From Chiridota heheva (lineage: Eukaryota > Echinodermata > Holothuroidea > Apodida > Chiridotidae), in NCBI GenBank assembly GCA_020152595.1, contig JAIGNY010001464.1:1281001-1345000 (forward strand): 64,000 nucleotides of DNA, given 5' to 3'. Below the pieces are notes generated by a model. That model was not told where the DNA came from, ran no database searches, and was given only the letters and a program-made list of their open reading frames with translations. Of the stretch, positions 59,631-64,000 are shown piece by piece (the stretch's first letter is position 1; every line of letters starts with the position of its first letter). The translations under genes and the position numbers were made by a program.

Positions 59631-60375
59631 TAGTGCTATTAATTTGCAATTGATTTACTAAATGTTTAATCACCAAAATTTGCGAGCGTTTGGTGATTAA
59701 TTGCAACTAAGCTTCATCCAAAAATTGTAAAAAAAAAAAATCTTTGTGGAACTGGTCCAGTTCCTACACACACTAACATATCATGCATTTTCGGACCACA
59801 AATAGGCCAAGAATCTCAAGAAATCCACATAAAATTACCCATTAGGCTGATAAAACTACCTGACAATAAAGATCCTTGCTTTAGATAACATTAAAAAAAG
59901 TGTAGAAAAATGATATTTGTGAGAAATGTTGCCGATTTCTGGTAGTCTGAAGTTCCAAGTGGTCTTTCATAAAATAATTTATGGACAGACCGTACCCAGT
60001 ACAGCATTGGCTAAGGCCTGTAAAATCAGTTTTTAGTTCTTAAAGTTTAAAGTGCACCAACAATTTCAATTGAATTTAGTTGTGGCCATGGTCGTGCAGT
60101 AGAAAGATATAAACGATTGAAAATAAAGGAAATAAAGGCATTTGTTTGATTTTTAATGCCATTTTCATGCATTTTAAGCATAGAGAGGTTTATTTTTAGT
60201 ACATAGCTCAAACCTTTATGTGATTTTTTGATTTTTTTACGATGTTTTTCAGTGTTGCTAATTGTCACTGTACACTAGGCCACTTGTATAGTATTTTCGC
60301 AATAATTGCTTCAAAATCTTTCTAAACATTTTCGAAGTGTTGCAAGCGATTAATTGCTAATCGTCAACAGCACTA
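59631..60375. mobile_element. Non-autonomous hAT element with perfect 8-bp target duplication (MTTP intron 3)
   Basis: Starts TAGTGCTATTAATTTGCAAT and ends CGTCAACAGCACTA. Flanked by identical octamers GATGCCAA (59623-59630 and 60376-60383). Interior shared with 742-1816. 745 bp, no transposase frame. Confidence 0.88.
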
Positions 60376-60383
60376 GATGCCAA

Positions 60384-61205
60384 ACATATTTAAATTGTGA
60401 CATTAAGACAGGTGGATTATATAAAGTCAGCAAAAAGGATTAAAGCTTCTACAAGGTTCTTGCAGGGGATTTATGCAACTACACAAGGTTGTAATGGAAC
60501 TTGATTAAAGCTGTACAGTATGTGCCAGCCCTGGCAACCTTGAACTTCCCTTCTAGGGAGGTGCATGCATGATGAACTTCCAAAGCTATTAAAAACTGGT
60601 CTTCCAACCCCTTTTCATGAAACCACAATTTAGCCTCAAATCACTTAGTTTGGGTTGCAAATCATCATTCAGCACAATCTGTTGTTTATCATCCTCACTT
60701 TGTTTGAGTGCACTTTTACACAAAGAGCTCCCAAGTAGCAGTAACTGATAAGTGGCCAATTTACATAACACTGTGGCCTTGTGTATGGCCTGGCACTGGA
60801 GGAGTTGTGGTTTTGTGTTCATAATTTAAGAAAAGGATATCGGATATTAGGGTTGAAAATATGATCTCCCGATCAAAATGTAGAAAACAGTCGGTACTTT
60901 GTGGGGTAAAGGTTATAGCATTGTAAGTTCGTAATGTGATATGCAACCACTGATTTTGACTGTTAAAGGGTGACATAAGCTTGGTTCCTATCATGCATCA
61001 TTTCGAAGGCATAAATTTGGACAGGATAGAGAGGTGTCTTCATGGAGCTTCAAATTGGTAAAACATTGATCAAAGTGGATAAAACTTTACAATGTCTTCA
61101 TTTTTCTGCAATTTTTCATTCATAAATTGGTTAAATCAGGTAAAATAGGTTAGTTAGCTTAATTTTTTTTGTTTTTGTTTTTGAATGTCTTTTTTATTCC
61201 AAAGA
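60384..61205. other. MTTP intron 3, middle part
   Basis: Only short open frames on the minus strand without recognised domains. Confidence 0.4.
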
Positions 61206-61209
61206 GACA

Positions 61210-62045
61210 ACCAGGCAGGGGGAACTTTATACTAAAAGTGGTAGGGGTGTGCAACCATTAACCGAAAGCCATACTTGCAATATGACAGATTTTGTGGTAC
61301 CTGTAGTATGAAATTATATAATTTTGATACCTGCAATATAAAAGAATCGAATTTTGATACCTGCAGTATGAAAGAAGTGAATTTTAATACCTGCAGTATG
61401 AAAGAAGTCAATTTAATACCTGCAGTATGAAAGAAGTCAATTTAATACCTGCAGTATGAAAGAAGTGAATTTTGATACTGTCCCTGCAGTATGAAAGAAG
61501 TGAATTTTGATACCTGCAGTATAAAAGAAGTGAATTTTGATACTGTACCTGCAGTATGAAAGAAGTGAATTTTGATACCTGCAGTATAAAAGAAGTAAAT
61601 TTTGATACCTGCAGTATAAAAGAAGTAAATTTTGATACCTGCAGTATAAAAGAAGTGAATTTTAATACCTGCAGTATGAAAGAAGTGAATTTTAATACCT
61701 GCAGTATGAAAGAAGTGAATTTTGATACCTGCAGTATAAAAGAAGTGAATTTTGATACCTGCAGTATGAAAGAAGTGAATTTTGTTTCCTGCAGTATAAA
61801 AGAAGTGAATTTTGATACCTGCAGTATTAAAGAAGTGAATTTTGATACCTGCAGTATCGAGTATTCAACCACAATATTGTAAAAATGGGCCAGCAGTAAT
61901 AAATAAACAGAGTAAAAAAAACAGCAGTTTTTTTATTTGCACTTCGAAAAAATGATGGAAAAAGACACCAACACTTCAAAAATGATGCAAAAAAGGCACC
62001 TGCTTGGGCCCCTCCCCCCCCCCCCTTCCCCTTCCTGCCCCGCGG
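61210..62045 (+). mobile_element. Minisatellite-bearing non-autonomous element, copy D
   Basis: Left block GTGGTAGGGGTGTGCAACCA, ATACTTGCAATATGACAGAT. Then the expanded array, then GAGTATTCAACCACAATATT, GGGCCAGCAGTAATAAATAA, ATGATGCAAAAAAGGCACCT and GCTTGGGCCCCTCC. It lies in MTTP intron 3 in the sense direction. Confidence 0.75.
61320..61862. repeat. 29/30-bp minisatellite array inside copy D (about 18 units)
   Basis: Unit AGAAGTGAATTTTGATACC + TGCAGTATGAA. Mixed 29-, 30- and 36-bp units. Ten-residue repeat frames (KEVNFDTCSI and the opposite strand) are open only because 30 is divisible by three. Confidence 0.95.
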
Positions 62046-62200
62046 AAAGCTTCTTAAAGCTGTGATTATCATTACAAACTAACTTTTATGTAATCAAAAT
62101 TTGCAACCAATTACCAGCACTAGTCACTGTAATGTGTACAAAATGCATGTTTTAATCTTTGTTGTATGTTCATACATTATACTGTATATTACCCTTAGCC

Positions 62201-62785
62201 TTAAAGGAATATTCCCATGGAATTTCATTATAATATTTTTGGTAGAGGACAGTAAAAGAAACAGATTGGTGAAAACACCAAGCTAATGCCTTATTCCCAC
62301 AAAAAGTTATTGAATTTTAAAGATTTTTCTTGTCTGTGTAAAAGAGATTCTTGGTCTGAGTGTAAGTCATCATTATGATGTCATTACAGCACTTGTGTAC
62401 TATTCTTTATGTATTTCTTTGAAAATTAATTTTGTATTTTCTAAATGATTGGGAACATTTTTTTTCCAAAGTTTTTTAAGAATAGTGTAGAATAAAATTT
62501 ACAAAAATGTTTTCCAATCTGTTCTTGTAACTTCTATTTGAATTACGAAAAACTGGCGATTAATTTTCAAACAAATACATAAAGATTAGTACAGAAGTGT
62601 TGTGATAATATAATGATGACTTAGACTCAGTACAAAAGTCAGTTTTATGCGGACAAAACAAATCTTGAAACTTCAATAACTTCCTCTAGGAATGAGATGT
62701 CAACATGGTTTTTGTGCCAATCTGTTTCTTACATTTTTTCTATCAGAGACATCAAAATGAAAATCCATTGGAATGTTGCTTCTAA
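62201..62785. mobile_element. TTAA-flanked MITE with long inverted ends, copy 2
   Basis: Left TTAAAGGAATATTCCCATGG, right ...AATCCATTGGAATGTTGC. Internal mirrored blocks GAAACAGATTGG / CCAATCTGTTTC and GATGTCATTACAGCAC / GTGTTGTGATAATAT. Related to 23871-24460. The right TTAA is lost. Confidence 0.7.
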
Positions 62786-62872
62786 GATGAGGAGTAGATT
62801 GAATCGGGGTACATTGGGTGCCCTGGCATACCTTCTTCAAATATGGGGGCCAAATCATAGGGGTAAAGTTAA

Positions 62873-62966
62873 CCCTTACTCTACCACGCAGCGATGTTAT
62901 TGCCATTCCCCATATTTGACTCCGCCTCCTAAGCGCATTTTCAAATAAGTGCTGGTAGAGTAAGGG
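62873..62966. mobile_element. 94-bp piggyBac-like MITE next to MTTP exon 4
   Basis: CCCTTACTCTACCACGCAGC at the left and GCTGGTAGAGTAAGGG at the right, exactly bracketed by TTAA (62869-62872 and 62967-62970). It is the minimal relative of the 1064-bp element at 6471-7534. Its right end is 66 bp upstream of the exon 4 start. Confidence 0.9.
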
Positions 62967-63032
62967 TTAAAGGGGCACTAGACCAAAATACAAGGGTGCA
63001 ATTTTCTAGAGACTTTTTTTTTTTTTTTGTAG

Positions 63033-63300
63033 ACTGATGCCAGCGGTGAGTGCCAAGTGACTTACATCCCACAAGAGAATCAAGTCCTCAAAGTCAGAGA
63101 CACCCAATCTTGCAAGAAAGACTCAAAGTGGGTGGAGCTTAGTCACTTCCAGCCCGCATTGGGAGTCACAGTGAATCAGACTCTAGTGCGGTCTATCTGG
63201 TATCACCTGATACAAAAATTATCAAATCAGCTTTGAGCAGGGAGAGCCATGCGAGCAAGATAAACCTTCGAGAATCAATTTCTTCATCAGTTATTTCTAG
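63033..63300 (+). CDS. MTTP: MTTP exon 4, with an apparent one-base frameshift
   Basis: Acceptor T-run TTTTTTTTGTAG|ACT, phase 0 in. It reads TDASGECQVTYIPQENQVLK, VRDTQSCKKDSKWVELSHFQ and PALGVTVN. This matches the SGNCKVTYQ...SCK segment of vertebrate MTTP, including both cysteines. In that frame a stop occurs at 63234-63236. From about 63179, a frame consistent with one missing base continues as VYLVSPDTKIIKSALSRES and SISSSVIS to a strong donor CTAG|GTACGT at 63300, which matches the family sequence there. I infer a single-base deletion near 63172-63182, an assembly error or a real mutation. The rest of the gene lies to the right. Confidence 0.85.
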
Positions 63301-64000
63301 GTACGTTCTGGTTTGAAAAGGGTTTTTTTCTTTCCAAAATGCAAAAGTAAGCTGATATTTTGCAGATGATTTGAAAGTAGTTTTTGATGGCAGTGTACAA
63401 AAATTCTTCCAGCAGTATGAGTGAATTTTTACTTGCAAGAAATTTGAACAGATGCTATCTCGTTGCAGTTTGAAGGATTATTTTAAGTAATGGTCATTTC
63501 ACAACATGTTTGATAGAGAATAAAAAAATGTAATGGATAATTAATCACAAATATGATCTAGTCTTTAATATATTCCTCTTTGACAATAAGAACAGTGAGA
63601 TTTCTTCAAGTCTAAAATCATTCCTCTTCGTCTGTTAGAGAGAATGTACGAAAGATAAAAGTGATAAGTAAAAGTTCACCCAGCCAGCCGTTAAAGGTAT
63701 TTGTACGTGTAGCAGCAACTTCTGCACAATTGCTTTTGAATCCACAAAAATGATGAAAATAGCAAAAAATTAAGGCCAAAATATGCAAATTTTTGTTCCT
63801 CTTTAAGTTACTCTTGTGATGTTTTATGACAGGGTGGAAGTTTCTATTTCCTTTTGTAAACCCTTTCTTTTTAATTGCTAGTCACACATTTATGAAAAAT
63901 GGAAAGGAATTATAACCAAATGTTTTTAAGTGTTAACATACCCTTGACCAAAATCTAGCAAGAATAGACTTTGTCATCATTTTCAGAAATTGAAATTTAG
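63301..64000. other. MTTP intron 4, right edge
   Basis: AT-rich; no further MTTP exon recognised before the window ends. Confidence 0.5.

Noticed and set aside
61408-61882. Repeat proteins with ten-residue units on both strands
   Set aside because: Open because the minisatellite period is 30 bp; both strands are equally open and there is no start, splice or domain signal.

Overview
This is eukaryotic nuclear DNA: long introns with GT-AG (one GC-AG) splice sites, coding exons of 46-268 bp, very abundant microsatellites and minisatellites, and fragments of non-LTR retrotransposons, SINEs and many terminal-inverted-repeat elements. Frequent TAGGCCTA/AGGCCTA-type words, high repeat diversity and the protein types fit a marine deuterostome invertebrate. 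An echinoderm such as a sea cucumber is my best guess, but it is only a guess. There is no bacterial, viral or CRISPR content.

Two real host genes are readable, both incomplete at the window edges. (1) A microsomal cytochrome P450 of the CYP2 clan (CYP17/CYP1-like) lies on the minus strand from 21,678 leftward. Five exons (21513-21678, 19434-19610, 9814-9907, 3978-4142, 1877-2082) join with matching phases and give about 269 residues, from the membrane anchor to about the G-helix region. The I-helix, ExxR and heme-Cys exons must lie left of position 1. (2) A microsomal triglyceride transfer protein large-subunit gene (MTTP) lies on the plus strand from 51,789 rightward. Exons 51789-51834 (signal peptide), 55121-55308, 57342-57566 and 63033-63300 encode the N-terminal lipovitellin-like domain. 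The fourth exon carries an apparent one-base frameshift. The gene continues beyond the right edge.

A third coding relic at about 28.7-29.96 kb (minus) is a broken gene of a repeat-associated metazoan family with an HGKGAVDG motif. It is interrupted by a 13-bp minisatellite and stops.

Everything else is repeats. 1-21.7 kb: P450 introns loaded with hAT elements, a CR1/L2-like LINE, a minisatellite-bearing element with a piggyBac-like element inside it, a 43-bp array, a SINE with a triplicated body and large (TA)n tracts. 21.7-51.7 kb: intergenic DNA with MITEs, LINE fragments, the broken gene, GGAAATTT-rich and other cryptic repeats, and a 2.6-kb 60-bp satellite ending about 520 bp upstream of the MTTP start codon. 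51.8-64 kb: MTTP introns carrying LINE 3' ends, a SINE, a TGAGTCA-rich MITE, a hAT with a perfect 8-bp target duplication, another copy of the minisatellite-bearing element and two TTAA-flanked MITEs.

The two host genes have no obvious functional link; they are neighbours about 30 kb apart, transcribed away from each other.
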